A stretch of 23,021 bases of DNA from JBCBZH01 sp039815415 (GTDB taxonomy: Bacteria; Bacteroidota; Rhodothermia; Rhodothermales; Rubricoccaceae). Below are positions 6,299 to 14,837 of the stretch, in pieces. The notes below the pieces were generated by a model. That model was not told the origin of the DNA, made no database searches, and saw nothing but the letters and a program-made list of their open reading frames with translations. Position 1 is the stretch's first letter. Each line of letters begins with the position of its first letter. Made by a program: the position numbers and the translations under genes. The stretch covers positions 1 to 23,021 of the forward strand of contig JBCBZH010000033.1 in NCBI GenBank assembly GCA_039815415.1. The letters run 5' to 3'.

Positions 6299-8755
6299 TT
6301 AGCGGCCACCGCCGAAGGAGATCTGGAAATCCCACTTCGGCTCACCGGTCTCGTTGGGAGAGTAGGTGCCATCGAATGGATCGATCTGATACCCGAGAGA
6401 GAGGTCCAGCATGCCGACGATCGGCAGGAAGATGCGACTACCGATTCCAGCAGAGCGGAACAGTTGTGAGGGGTCGTAGCTGTCAAAGCTATCCCATGCG
6501 TTGGCTGCATCCACGAACAGGTATGGCGCCAGCGAGAGCTGTGGGGACTGCAACAGGATGGCTTGCAGTTCAGCCTGATAGACGTTCGCGATCCGACCAC
6601 CCACGGGCTGCCCCTCTCGGCGTGGCCCAATCGACTCGCGAGGGTACCCGCGCAGAAAAATCTGCTCCCGTCCGAACGCCACGATGCCTCCCTGGCTGGC
6701 TTCGAGAGGCGTTCCACCGATGAGATAGCGCTGGAACTGCACCTCATCTCCGGTCAGCGACCCGATGTATCCGAAGCGACTCTTCATTCCGAGGGAGACA
6801 CGCGGTGCAATCGGCGTGTGCCACTCCATGTTCAGGTCCCACTTGTGGTACTGGATGAAGTCCCCGATGGGAGGCGCAACGGTAAGTGTCAGACCCGTGG
6901 CAGAGCCCGCCTGCGGAAAGAGCGGGTTGTCCAGCGAGTTTCGCGACAGCGACTGCGCGATGGTGAACTCCTGGCTGATGCCTTCCGGCAAGCTCTGCGT
7001 GAACCGGCCGTCCACGTCCGTCACGTCATAGAGGCGGTATCCAACCGATGTTCGGGTCGAGAAGAAGTCGTCCGGCCACTTCAGACGCTGCTGGTAAAAC
7101 GTCCGAATGGAGCCAATCCGAAGTCGGTAGGCATTGTTGAATCGGTCCTGATAATCGCTGAACCCCAGTGAGAACCCGAGCGGAGTCGGGCGCCCCCGGA
7201 ACCACGGCTCCGTAAAGGAGAGCGAATAGTTCTGGTAGCTCGCTCCGCGCTGGGCGGTCACCGCGAGCTGTTGTCCATCGCCGGCAGGAAGCGGCCCCTT
7301 GCCCTGGACGAGGTTCTGGATCGAGAAGTTGTTGAACGCCACGCGGGCGGACAGGATGAGCCCGAGGGACCGGCCGCCCCATGCACCCGACAGCTCGAGC
7401 TGGTCGGAACTCTGCTCTGCGAGGTTGTAGGTAAGATCCACTGTCCGGTTCTCATCGTCCACGTCGATGGCCGGGCCGCTGGCAAAGCTGTTCGGGTCGA
7501 AGTAGTTGAGCTGGCTCAGGTCGCGAATGGACCGCTGGATGGCTTGGCGGCTAAAGGGCTGACCGGGAACGGTCCTCAGCTCGCGGCGAATGACATGTTC
7601 CTTGGTGCGCGTGTTTCCAGCGATGCGAACGTCGCCGAACTCGTACACCTCTCCTTCAGTGATCTCGTAGTACAGGTCCAGCGAGTCGCCTGGCACTTCC
7701 ACCACCTGCTCGCGGACGTTAAAGCGGAGGTAGCCCCGGTCGTTGTAGAGGCTGGACACATCTGTGTTGTCCTCGGAGAACCGAAGGTTGCGTTCTAGCT
7801 TCGTACGGTCGTAGACATCGCCGGACTGAACGTCCAGCGCAAACAAGAGCTGTTCGTCGGTATAGATGGTGTTGCCTTCGAAGACGATATCTCGGATGTG
7901 GTAGCGGTTGCCCTCATCCACTTCAACCTGCACCACCAAATCGTTCTTGCCATCCTCGGACTCGCGGAAATAGACCGAGTCACTCACGACACGAGCCCCA
8001 TAGAATCCCTCGTCGTTGTAGAACCGCACGAGGTTGTCCAGATCCTCCTCGAACTTGGTGTCGATGAAGGTCTCTCGCTTCCAGAACCGCCACCAGCGGC
8101 GCTCCAGCGTGTTCTTCAAGCGGCGGCGGAGCGTCGATTCTGAGAACGACTCGTTGCCCACGAACTGGATATCGGCGACCGATACACGGTCCCCTCGCTC
8201 CACGGCATATACCAGGCGGACCCGGCCATCGGGCTCGACCGTGCGCTGTACGTCCACTTGGGCCAGCCGATAGCCTTTCTCGCGGAGGAACTCCTGGATG
8301 GCAAGTCGCCCAGTCTCGATGTCCGCAGGCCGCACGTTTCGGCCGTTCAGAAGTGGAATCTGAGGCCGCAGCTCGTTGCGATCGCCCGACTTCAAGCCTT
8401 CGATGTCATAGCCTGCCAGCTTGGGGTCTTCCTCAACCTCGATGGTCAGGAACACGCCTTGGCCCGCCACCTCTTCAGCGCGGATCTCCACATTGGAGAA
8501 CTGTCCCCGCGAGTAGAGCCGCCGAACAGCCTCGCCGAACTTCTGGTCCCAGGGAAGCTGCACTTTGTCGCCAGCTCGAATGCCCGCGATCTGCTGCGCG
8601 AATGTCCGCATCTCATCACTTGATGTGCCTTCGACGGTGATCGAGAGGACATCATAGGGAGCAGGCGTCGCGACGGGCGGCGGCGTTTGAGCGCGTGCAG
8701 GGAGGGCGGCGAGGCTGGCGAGGGCCAGAGCGAGGCAGCCGAACGATCGAATCAT
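6299..8755 (-). CDS. bamA: Outer-membrane protein assembly factor BamA
   Basis: BamA is the essential Omp85 insertase that folds beta-barrel proteins into the outer membrane. The 818-residue product has a signal peptide (MIRSFGCLALALASLAALPARA) and five POTRA domains to about residue 440. POTRA starts are visible as ISIxGN-like strands: VLSITVEGTSS, AGYDIEGLKSG, VADIQFVGNESFSESTLRRRL, IRDIVFEGNTIYTDEQL and FGDVRIAGNTRTKEHVIRREL. A 16-strand-type barrel follows. The conserved loop-6 motif is FLRGYPRESIG (family (V/I)RG(F/Y)). The ATG at 8755 is preferred over an ORF extension to 8857, because it gives a proper signal peptide. The C-terminus ends FGGGR rather than the usual terminal aromatic, with Phe at -5. 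The gene stands alone after a 348-base gap and directly precedes skp1. Confidence 0.96.
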   Translation of the reverse strand: MIRSFGCLALALASLAALPARAQTPPPVATPAPYDVLSITVEGTSSDEMRTFAQQIAGIRAGDKVQLPWDQKFGEAVRRLYSRGQFSNVEIRAEEVAGQGVFLTIEVEEDPKLAGYDIEGLKSGDRNELRPQIPLLNGRNVRPADIETGRLAIQEFLREKGYRLAQVDVQRTVEPDGRVRLVYAVERGDRVSVADIQFVGNESFSESTLRRRLKNTLERRWWRFWKRETFIDTKFEEDLDNLVRFYNDEGFYGARVVSDSVYFRESEDGKNDLVVQVEVDEGNRYHIRDIVFEGNTIYTDEQLLFALDVQSGDVYDRTKLERNLRFSEDNTDVSSLYNDRGYLRFNVREQVVEVPGDSLDLYYEITEGEVYEFGDVRIAGNTRTKEHVIRRELRTVPGQPFSRQAIQRSIRDLSQLNYFDPNSFASGPAIDVDDENRTVDLTYNLAEQSSDQLELSGAWGGRSLGLILSARVAFNNFSIQNLVQGKGPLPAGDGQQLAVTAQRGASYQNYSLSFTEPWFRGRPTPLGFSLGFSDYQDRFNNAYRLRIGSIRTFYQQRLKWPDDFFSTRTSVGYRLYDVTDVDGRFTQSLPEGISQEFTIAQSLSRNSLDNPLFPQAGSATGLTLTVAPPIGDFIQYHKWDLNMEWHTPIAPRVSLGMKSRFGYIGSLTGDEVQFQRYLIGGTPLEASQGGIVAFGREQIFLRGYPRESIGPRREGQPVGGRIANVYQAELQAILLQSPQLSLAPYLFVDAANAWDSFDSYDPSQLFRSAGIGSRIFLPIVGMLDLSLGYQIDPFDGTYSPNETGEPKWDFQISFGGGR

Positions 8756-9103
8756 GCAGACGGCGCGCGAGGCGCTCGTGGACAGGCGGACTATCAGACC
8801 CGAAAAGCTACTCGGGAGTGCAGGGCTCGCTGGCGCAGGTCCCGCGAAAAACGGCACGCTGGTGGCCTGAGCCGGTCGGGTGCGAACGGGATCCCGATTC
8901 GATTATTGCAGCCGGATGCGCAGGCACGCGCAATCGCCCTATGGATTCACAGCTCTCGGGATTCTGACTCGCTCCCCCTCCTCTCACCCCCACCTCGTTG
9001 CAAGAATAGCAACCGCCCAATCGCCAGCTCGAGGGCCCCACATGCGTCCCCATCGGAATCCTCGAATGGGTCGAACTGGCGAATCAGCCACCGAGTGGTC
9101 TGC
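8756..9103. other. 348-base intergenic region between uppS and bamA
   Basis: No credible gene is seen. The region holds one exact copy of the TCGNGCTGGCGA repeat (9021-9032, reverse orientation), a one-mismatch copy (TCGAACTGGCGA, 9071-9082) and a perfect 10-bp palindrome CGGGATCCCG (8887-8896). It also holds a short hairpin, CCCGA/TCGGG (8799-8803 with 8812-8816), in what would be the bamA leader. The long leader suggests bamA has its own promoter or regulation separate from uppS, but I could not identify a convincing -10/-35 or Bacteroidota-type -7/-33 pair. Confidence 0.5.
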
Positions 9104-9886
9104 CTATCCCTCCTCGACGCGACCGAACTTCCGGTCTCGGTCCTGAAAGCTCCGCACGGCAGCATACAGCGCCTCGCGCCGAAATGCTGGCCAGAACGCT
9201 TCAGTGACGTACAACTCCGTGTAGGCGATCTGCCAGAGCAAGAAGTTGGAGATTCGCAGCTCCCCAGCCGTCCGCACCAACAGGTCGGGGTCCGGGGTGC
9301 CAGCGGTTTGCAGCGCCGCGCTGACCTGTGCCTCGCCGATGGCCTCTGGGTCCAAGCGCCCCGCCTGAACGTCACGCGCGAGCTGGCGAACCGCCTCGGT
9401 GATCTCCCACCGCGACCCGTAGGACAGCGCAAGCGTCAGTGTCATGCGCTCGTTGCCTGCCGTCAGCTCGAGGGCCTCTGCCAGTTCGCGCTGGCCCCGG
9501 CTTGGGAGCCGCGCGACATCTCCAATGGTCTGAAGTCGAATCCCGTTCTCATGCAACCGTTCGGCTTGCTTGCGAATGGTCCGCACCAGCAACTCCATTA
9601 GGGCTGTAACCTCTGCAGCGGGGCGATGCCAGTTCTCGGTGGAGAAGGTGTAGAGCGTGAGGTGCTTCACCCCAATCTGAGCACAGGCCTCGGTGATATC
9701 GCGAACGGACTCGACGCCCTCGCGGTGACCGCTCACCCGCGTCTTGCCCTGCTGCTTGGCCCACCGGCCATTTCCATCCATGATGCACGCGATGTGCACT
9801 GGGATCGGGCCTCGGGCCTTGAGCGCGGCCTGAGCGGCCTGGTCGGCAGAGCTCTGGGCCGTCCCAGTCAGGTTGATAGCGGTCAT
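9104..9886 (-). CDS. uppS: Isoprenyl transferase / undecaprenyl diphosphate synthase
   Basis: UppS condenses eight isopentenyl diphosphates onto farnesyl diphosphate in cis, making the C55 lipid carrier for peptidoglycan and O-antigen. The 260-residue product has the family hallmark CIMDGNGRWA at about 34-43, with the catalytic Asp37. Further hallmarks are GHREGVESVRDI, LTLYTFSTENWHRP, LSYGSRWEI and, near the C-terminus, DLLVRTAGELRISNFLLWQIAYTELYV, where the Arg and Glu bind isopentenyl diphosphate and magnesium. The frame extends 16 codons further upstream, but the ATG at 9886 gives the usual length. It has no signal peptide and is expected at the inner face of the cytoplasmic membrane. It follows rseP by 120 bases. 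Confidence 0.96.
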   Translation of the reverse strand: MTAINLTGTAQSSADQAAQAALKARGPIPVHIACIMDGNGRWAKQQGKTRVSGHREGVESVRDITEACAQIGVKHLTLYTFSTENWHRPAAEVTALMELLVRTIRKQAERLHENGIRLQTIGDVARLPSRGQRELAEALELTAGNERMTLTLALSYGSRWEITEAVRQLARDVQAGRLDPEAIGEAQVSAALQTAGTPDPDLLVRTAGELRISNFLLWQIAYTELYVTEAFWPAFRREALYAAVRSFQDRDRKFGRVEEG

Positions 9887-10006
9887 GCGGTGCGGGAGAT
9901 GGAGCCGTTCAAATTCTCGGCAGCGAAACTCCAATTTCGCATCCGCTCACACGCGCGTTGCCGTCTATTCACCGCGAAAAGACTCGAGCTGGCGACCGAG
10001 ACTCGC

Positions 10007-11422
10007 CTATCCGAACAGCCGCAAGGTGTCGTTGAAGATGACGAACACCATGAGTGCCAGGATCAGCGCCAGGCCCACCTGCTGGACCACCATGCGAACC
10101 TTGAGCGATGGCTCGCGACGGGCGACGGCCTCGTAGATCAGGAACATGATGTGCCCGCCATCGAGCGCCGGGATGGGCAAGATGTTGAAGACCGCCAGCG
10201 CGATAGACAGGAATGCGACGAAGCCCCAGAACGAGCGGCCACCTTCATCGGCCATCTGCTTGGACTGCCGGGCGATTTCGATGGGCCCGCCGACGTTCTC
10301 CCTAAAGCTCTCCTTGCCCGTGAACAGCCGACCCATGAACCCGACATACAGGTTGAGGATGGAGACGGTCTGGTCCGCTCCGGCCTGGAGGCTGGCTCCG
10401 ACGCCGAGCGTTTCTGTCCGGGTACCAAACGCGTTCCGGTCGTTCTCCACCCCGAGCAGGTAGCGGTTTCCGCTCGCGCGCGGCGCCACCTCGGCCTCGT
10501 AGATGGCAGCGCCTTCGATGCGTTCCACCGGCTCAGGATCACCTTCCAGAAGGTTTGCCTCAGGCCGGGACCAGCGAACCGGCGTGGCCTCGCCCTCGGA
10601 TTGCCCCACCAGCGCGGTCAGATCCATCCACTTTCGGACGGGCTCGTTGCCGATGCTCACAATCAGGTCGCCAGCGCGAAGGCCCGCCTCATCTGCCGCC
10701 GACCCGGACTGGACGCGTGACAACAGCGCGGGGTACTCCGGGATCGCACCGAACAACCGATAGGTGCTGTCGTCATCGTTCGACCGGGCCGCGCGCGCGA
10801 TCCGCGTCATCAGACCGGACGGAACAGCCAGCGTGACCTCGTCTTCGCCCCGCTTCAGCGTGATCGATTCCGACGTCTGACCGATCAACGTCGGCAGAAA
10901 CTCTTCGACCGTCCGAACCGGCTCGCCATCCAGTGCCACCACACGGTCTCCGGTCTCGAGACCAATTTCGTCCGCGATGGAGCCCTCCACCACTTCCAGC
11001 GAGACGTTCTCCGCTGGGGTGAATGTCTGCCCGAACGTGAACGCCAGCGCGCTGTAGACGAGCCAGGCAAAGACGACGTTAAACACCACCCCGGCAGAGA
11101 TCACGATCATCCGCTGCCAGACGGGCTTGGATCGGAACTCGTCGGGCTGAGGCTCCGATTCGAGTCCGTCCATGTCTAGGCTCTCGTCTACCATGCCTGC
11201 GATCTTGACGTAGCCGCCCAGCGGAAGCGCCCCGATCCGGTACTCCGTCTCGCCCCACTGCTTCTTGAAGATGTTCGGGGGCATCCCGAGCGAGAACGCA
11301 TCCACCCGCATTCCGAACATCCGGGCCGTCAGGAAGTGGCCCATCTCGTGGATGAACACGAGAATACTGAGTGCGACGGCGACCCAGAAGAAGTAGGACA
11401 GGGTCGTGAGCAGGATGTCCAT
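10007..11422 (-). CDS. rseP: Site-2 intramembrane zinc metalloprotease RseP
   Basis: RseP cleaves membrane-embedded anti-sigma factors and leftover signal peptides inside the bilayer. The 471-residue protein has the zinc motif HEMGH at 25-29 in the first membrane segment and the third ligand in PALDGGH (about 418-424, Asp421) in a later segment. Two PDZ domains lie between: residues about 134-205 (EVVEGSIADEIGLETGDRV) and about 228-285 (RVQSGSAADEAGLRAGDLI). The GGYVKIAGM segment near 69-77 is the family's membrane-associated beta loop. Four membrane segments are visible (about 5-24, 105-128, 398-418 and 446-466). The second PDZ domain is followed by a ~50-residue Glu/Pro-rich stretch. It follows dxr by 126 bases. 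Confidence 0.96.
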   Translation of the reverse strand: MDILLTTLSYFFWVAVALSILVFIHEMGHFLTARMFGMRVDAFSLGMPPNIFKKQWGETEYRIGALPLGGYVKIAGMVDESLDMDGLESEPQPDEFRSKPVWQRMIVISAGVVFNVVFAWLVYSALAFTFGQTFTPAENVSLEVVEGSIADEIGLETGDRVVALDGEPVRTVEEFLPTLIGQTSESITLKRGEDEVTLAVPSGLMTRIARAARSNDDDSTYRLFGAIPEYPALLSRVQSGSAADEAGLRAGDLIVSIGNEPVRKWMDLTALVGQSEGEATPVRWSRPEANLLEGDPEPVERIEGAAIYEAEVAPRASGNRYLLGVENDRNAFGTRTETLGVGASLQAGADQTVSILNLYVGFMGRLFTGKESFRENVGGPIEIARQSKQMADEGGRSFWGFVAFLSIALAVFNILPIPALDGGHIMFLIYEAVARREPSLKVRMVVQQVGLALILALMVFVIFNDTLRLFG

Positions 11423-11548
11423 ACAGAGAAAGCAACTCGGTGAGACGGCCGCAGCGAGGACGGCCTCACGCAGGAGGGAGAAGTCTACGGCCTCAACGAG
11501 CGTGCCGGACAGACTCGTTCCCGCTGGGCGATGTCTTCACGGATGAAG

Positions 11549-12763
11549 CTACGGTCCAACCCCGATGGCCCGACGCGAGGCCTCGGCCACCGCGCGCTGG
11601 CGAGCCGCAGCATCGGCGGCCAGCAGCGCATCCAAGGACTCGGCTCGAGCTGGTGCGTGGGCAAGCGCCGCCTCGACTAGGCGGGGAATGTCTGGAAAGC
11701 GGATCTCCCCTGCCAGGAATCGGGCAACGGCCACTTCGTTGGCAGCATTCAGGACCGCGGGCGCCGCCCCGTCGCGCCGCAGCGCATCGAACGCCAGCCC
11801 GAGGGCGGGGAATCGGCGGAGATCCGGGGCTTCGAAATCCAGCGACCCGACAGTCGTCCAGTCCAGGCGTGGGTGGGGTGCGGGCCAGCGCTCGGGGAAG
11901 GTCAGCGCATACTGGATGGGGACGCTCATGGTGGGGATTCCCAGCTGGGCCTTCGTGGAGCCATCGCAAAAGGTCACCATGGAGTGAATGACCGACTGCG
12001 GATGTACCACCACCTCGATCCGATCCGCACCGACTCCGAAGAGCCAGTGAGCCTCGATCACCTCCAGCCCCTTGTTCATAAGCGTGGCGGAGTCAATGGT
12101 CACCTTGGCGCCCATCGACCAGTTGGGATGCGCGAGAGCCTCCTCCGCGGTGATGTCTGCGAAGCTCGCCGCGTCGCGCTGGCGAAACGGTCCTCCAGAC
12201 GCCGTCAGAATCAAGGTCTCGATGGCATCCAGCGGCTCCCCGAGCATGGCCTGGAAGAGCGCCGAGTGTTCCGAGTCTACTGGGATCACGATGGCGCCGG
12301 TCTCCCGGCAGGCCGCCGCCACCAGCGCTCCAGCCACCACCAGCGACTCTTTGTTCGCCAGCGCGACGACCTTTCCAGCCTGCGCAGCCGCGAGTGTGGG
12401 ACGAAGCCCAGCCGCGCCCACGATGGCCGCCACTACCACATCCACATCCGGTGTGGATGCCACCGCCTCAATGGCTTCAGATCCAGCCCGAACCTCAATG
12501 TCTGTGGTCGCCAGCGCGTCGCGGAGCGGAACATAGGCGGTTTCATCCGCGATGACCACGCACCGGGGGCGCACCTCGAGAGCTTGAGCAGCCAGGGCCT
12601 TCCAGTTGGACCCGGCCACGAGCGCGTCCACCTGCAGCCGCTTGGGGAAGAGCGCGGCCACCTCCAGCGTCTGGACGCCGATTGACCCTGTCGACCCCAG
12701 AATCACCACCCGACGCGGGTCTCGGTCCGAAACGTCGAACTGGCGCTGAAGGTCGGGTAGCAT
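11549..12763 (-). CDS. dxr: 1-deoxy-D-xylulose 5-phosphate reductoisomerase
   Basis: Dxr rearranges and reduces DXP to 2-C-methyl-D-erythritol 4-phosphate with NADPH, the second step of the DXP isoprenoid pathway. The 404-residue protein shows the NADPH-binding ILGSTGSIGVQT (about 21-32) and ALANKESLVVAG. The metal and substrate residues lie in IPVDSEHSALFQ (Asp and Glu ligands), LTASGGPFR, HPNWSMGAKVTIDSATLMNK and GLEVIEAHWLFG. HPQSVIHSMV and the C-terminal helical domain complete the family pattern. The ATG at 12763 is chosen because upstream codons are in divergent-promoter DNA and not Dxr-like. The gene supplies precursors for the UppS product encoded two genes later. Confidence 0.97.
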   Translation of the reverse strand: MLPDLQRQFDVSDRDPRRVVILGSTGSIGVQTLEVAALFPKRLQVDALVAGSNWKALAAQALEVRPRCVVIADETAYVPLRDALATTDIEVRAGSEAIEAVASTPDVDVVVAAIVGAAGLRPTLAAAQAGKVVALANKESLVVAGALVAAACRETGAIVIPVDSEHSALFQAMLGEPLDAIETLILTASGGPFRQRDAASFADITAEEALAHPNWSMGAKVTIDSATLMNKGLEVIEAHWLFGVGADRIEVVVHPQSVIHSMVTFCDGSTKAQLGIPTMSVPIQYALTFPERWPAPHPRLDWTTVGSLDFEAPDLRRFPALGLAFDALRRDGAAPAVLNAANEVAVARFLAGEIRFPDIPRLVEAALAHAPARAESLDALLAADAAARQRAVAEASRRAIGVGP

Positions 12764-12770
12764 GCAAGAA

Positions 12771-12805
12771 GGCTCGGTCGATACGGGTCGTCTCTGACCG
12801 CGCAA
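12771..12805 (-). promoter_or_regulatory. Possible dxr promoter
   Basis: On the minus strand a TTGCGC (12805-12800) and a TATCGA (12783-12778) are 16 bases apart, 14 bases upstream of the dxr ATG. They match primary-sigma hexamers only loosely, and the implied leader would be very short (about 8 bases). The position between divergent genes is right, but the match is weak for this GC content. Confidence 0.22.
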
Positions 12806-12911
12806 TACGAACGCCCCGAGGTGCACGTTGCCAGAGAGCGCCCAAGATACCTGCCTGCGTCCTGCAGGGTGGGTGCCACTTACCTTCGTGTGTTCGCCTC
12901 TCGATTCTCTG

Positions 12912-14822
12912 GTGCGCCCGCTCCTCGTTCTTCTTGCTCTCTGCCTGTGCGCCGCCGAGGCGTCCTCGCAGACGCCGCAGCCCAGTTCGGACACGCTTCA
13001 GCAAGCGTCCCCGCCTGTCCCTCCCAAACGAACCGCGTTCAGTCAGCGACGGGCGGTCGAGACGGCTCCTCGGCGAACTACGTTCTTGCTCGCTCAGCGC
13101 CTCCTCCAGAATGGACAAACGGACGAGGCCATTGGAATCCTTGAAGACCTGCTGGATCTCGACCCCAGTTCGGTTCCTGTCGCCACGAAGCTGGCTGAGG
13201 CCTATGTCACCTCCCGTCGCTGGGACGATGCCCTGGCGCTCTACGACTCCCGCGAGCAGGTCAGCGGCCCGTCCGTCTTGCTCATGGCCGAACGGGGGGC
13301 CATTCTCCATCGCTCCGGCCAAACGGAGGCCGCACGTGAGACGTGGACCCGCGCCCTCGAGCTGGCGCCAACCGAAGAGCAGACCTACCGAACGGTTTCC
13401 AACGTCATCGGGGAGTTGCGCCTGTATGCCATCGCTGCGGAAATCCTCGAAGCGGGCCGGACGGCTCTCGGCACCGATGATGCGTTCTTGCTCGAACGGG
13501 CGAACCTCTATGGCCTGAACCTCCAGTATGCTGAGGCCATCGAGCTGTACATCACGCTCGTGGAGCAGAACCCGGAATACGCGGCAGGCGTGCGGGCCCG
13601 CCTCGTCCGACTCCTTGATGGTGAGGGGGCGCCGGAGGCGTTCGCCAGCGCGATCGAGCAAGCCCAGACCCGTGATCCCCTCAACCGGGCCTTCCGCGAG
13701 CTGGCGGCCTGGCTCGCGATGGAGCGGAAAGACTACGTGGCCGCGCTCAACGCGTATCGTGCCATCGACCGTCTGGAGCAGGAGCAGGGCGAAAGCCTCG
13801 TCGCCTTCGCTGAATCCGCCCTCGCCGATGATGCCGTCGATCCGGCCGCCAGCGCGCTGGACGAGGTGCTTGATCGACATCCCGATGGCCCCTCGGCTCC
13901 GCGCGCACTGCTCCTTCGCGGCCAGATCGCTCGCGACCTTTCGCTGAACGTGGGCGAGCGCGCCGACCGGGGCCCCACGCCCCATGCAGACGCGGCTCTT
14001 GCCACACTTGGAACGTTCCTGGAGCGATACCCCAATGCCCCGGAGCGAGCCGAGGCCCAGCTCATGCTCGCGCGCGTCCAACAAGACGTGATGCGCGACT
14101 TCGACGGTGCCGAAGCCCTGTTGATGGAAGCCGCCACGGCGCGTCGTTCTGAGGTCTTCGGAACGGCACGCCTTGGCCTCGGAGAGGTCGCCATCCGGCG
14201 CGGAGACCTGAACACGGCCCGCGACCGCTATCAAGAGGTCGAGGATGAGATTCGGATCGGACCGATTGCCGAGCAGGCCCGCTACGAGCTGGCGCGGCTG
14301 GACTTCTACGAGGGCTACGTGTACTCCGCCCTCGCTCGCGCCGAGGCCATCGACGAGAACACCGCGGCCGACGTCACCAACGACGCCATCGCCCTTCGTG
14401 TAACGCTGGACGAAAATGCTGGGCCGGACACGCTCAACACGCCGCTGCTGGCCTTTGGCAAGGTGTCACTTCTGAGTCGGCGCGGGCTGGCGGACAGCAC
14501 GCTCGCCGGCCTCGCCCAGCTCGAGGCTGACTATCCGATGCACCCGCTGACAGATGAAATCCTGTATCTGCGCGCCCAGAACTACCGTGACCTCCGGCGA
14601 CCCGAGGAGGCAGCGACCGCGCTCGACCGCCTAGCCGAGCGTGTTCCCCTCTCGTTCTACCGCGACCGGGCTCTGATGCTGCTGGCTGAAATCGCAGAGC
14701 ACGACTTGAACGACCTCCCTGCGGCTGCGGCGCACTACGACCGGTTGCTGGAACTCGTCCCCGGGTCCCTGTTTGCCCCTCAGGCGCGCGCGAACCTGCG
14801 GCGCCTGCGAGCGATCTCTTAG
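12912..14822 (+). CDS. Secreted tetratricopeptide-repeat protein
   Basis: This 636-residue protein has an N-terminal signal sequence if read from the GTG at 12912 (VRPLLVLLALCLCAAEASS). A TTG at 12828 would add 28 residues that spoil the signal, so GTG is preferred. The rest is almost entirely helix pairs of TPR type. Examples are LLQNGQTDEAIGILEDLLDLDP, KLAEAYVTSRRWDDALALY, ELAAWLAMERKDYVAALNAY, AEAQLMLARVQQDVMRDFDGAEALLMEA, LYLRAQNYRDLRRPEEAATALDRL and LLAEIAEHDLNDLPAAAAHYDRLLELVPGS. The C-terminal repeats resemble the BamD/CpoB type that scaffold periplasmic complexes. Partners are not identifiable. Divergent from dxr and 15 bases upstream of the next gene, it is likely the first gene of a two-gene operon. 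Confidence 0.85.
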   Translation: MRPLLVLLALCLCAAEASSQTPQPSSDTLQQASPPVPPKRTAFSQRRAVETAPRRTTFLLAQRLLQNGQTDEAIGILEDLLDLDPSSVPVATKLAEAYVTSRRWDDALALYDSREQVSGPSVLLMAERGAILHRSGQTEAARETWTRALELAPTEEQTYRTVSNVIGELRLYAIAAEILEAGRTALGTDDAFLLERANLYGLNLQYAEAIELYITLVEQNPEYAAGVRARLVRLLDGEGAPEAFASAIEQAQTRDPLNRAFRELAAWLAMERKDYVAALNAYRAIDRLEQEQGESLVAFAESALADDAVDPAASALDEVLDRHPDGPSAPRALLLRGQIARDLSLNVGERADRGPTPHADAALATLGTFLERYPNAPERAEAQLMLARVQQDVMRDFDGAEALLMEAATARRSEVFGTARLGLGEVAIRRGDLNTARDRYQEVEDEIRIGPIAEQARYELARLDFYEGYVYSALARAEAIDENTAADVTNDAIALRVTLDENAGPDTLNTPLLAFGKVSLLSRRGLADSTLAGLAQLEADYPMHPLTDEILYLRAQNYRDLRRPEEAATALDRLAERVPLSFYRDRALMLLAEIAEHDLNDLPAAAAHYDRLLELVPGSLFAPQARANLRRLRAIS

Positions 14823-14837
14823 AATTGCAATAACGGA

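Noticed and set aside
8808..9053. 81-codon minus-strand frame in the uppS-bamA gap
   Set aside because: Composition (Gly/Ser/Cys/Pro-rich), lack of any motif and poor codon pattern suggest chance; the region is better read as a leader.
12543..14234. 563-codon open frame on the minus strand
   Set aside because: It is antisense to the TPR gene and runs out of frame into the start of dxr; composition is Arg/Gly-rich with no domain.
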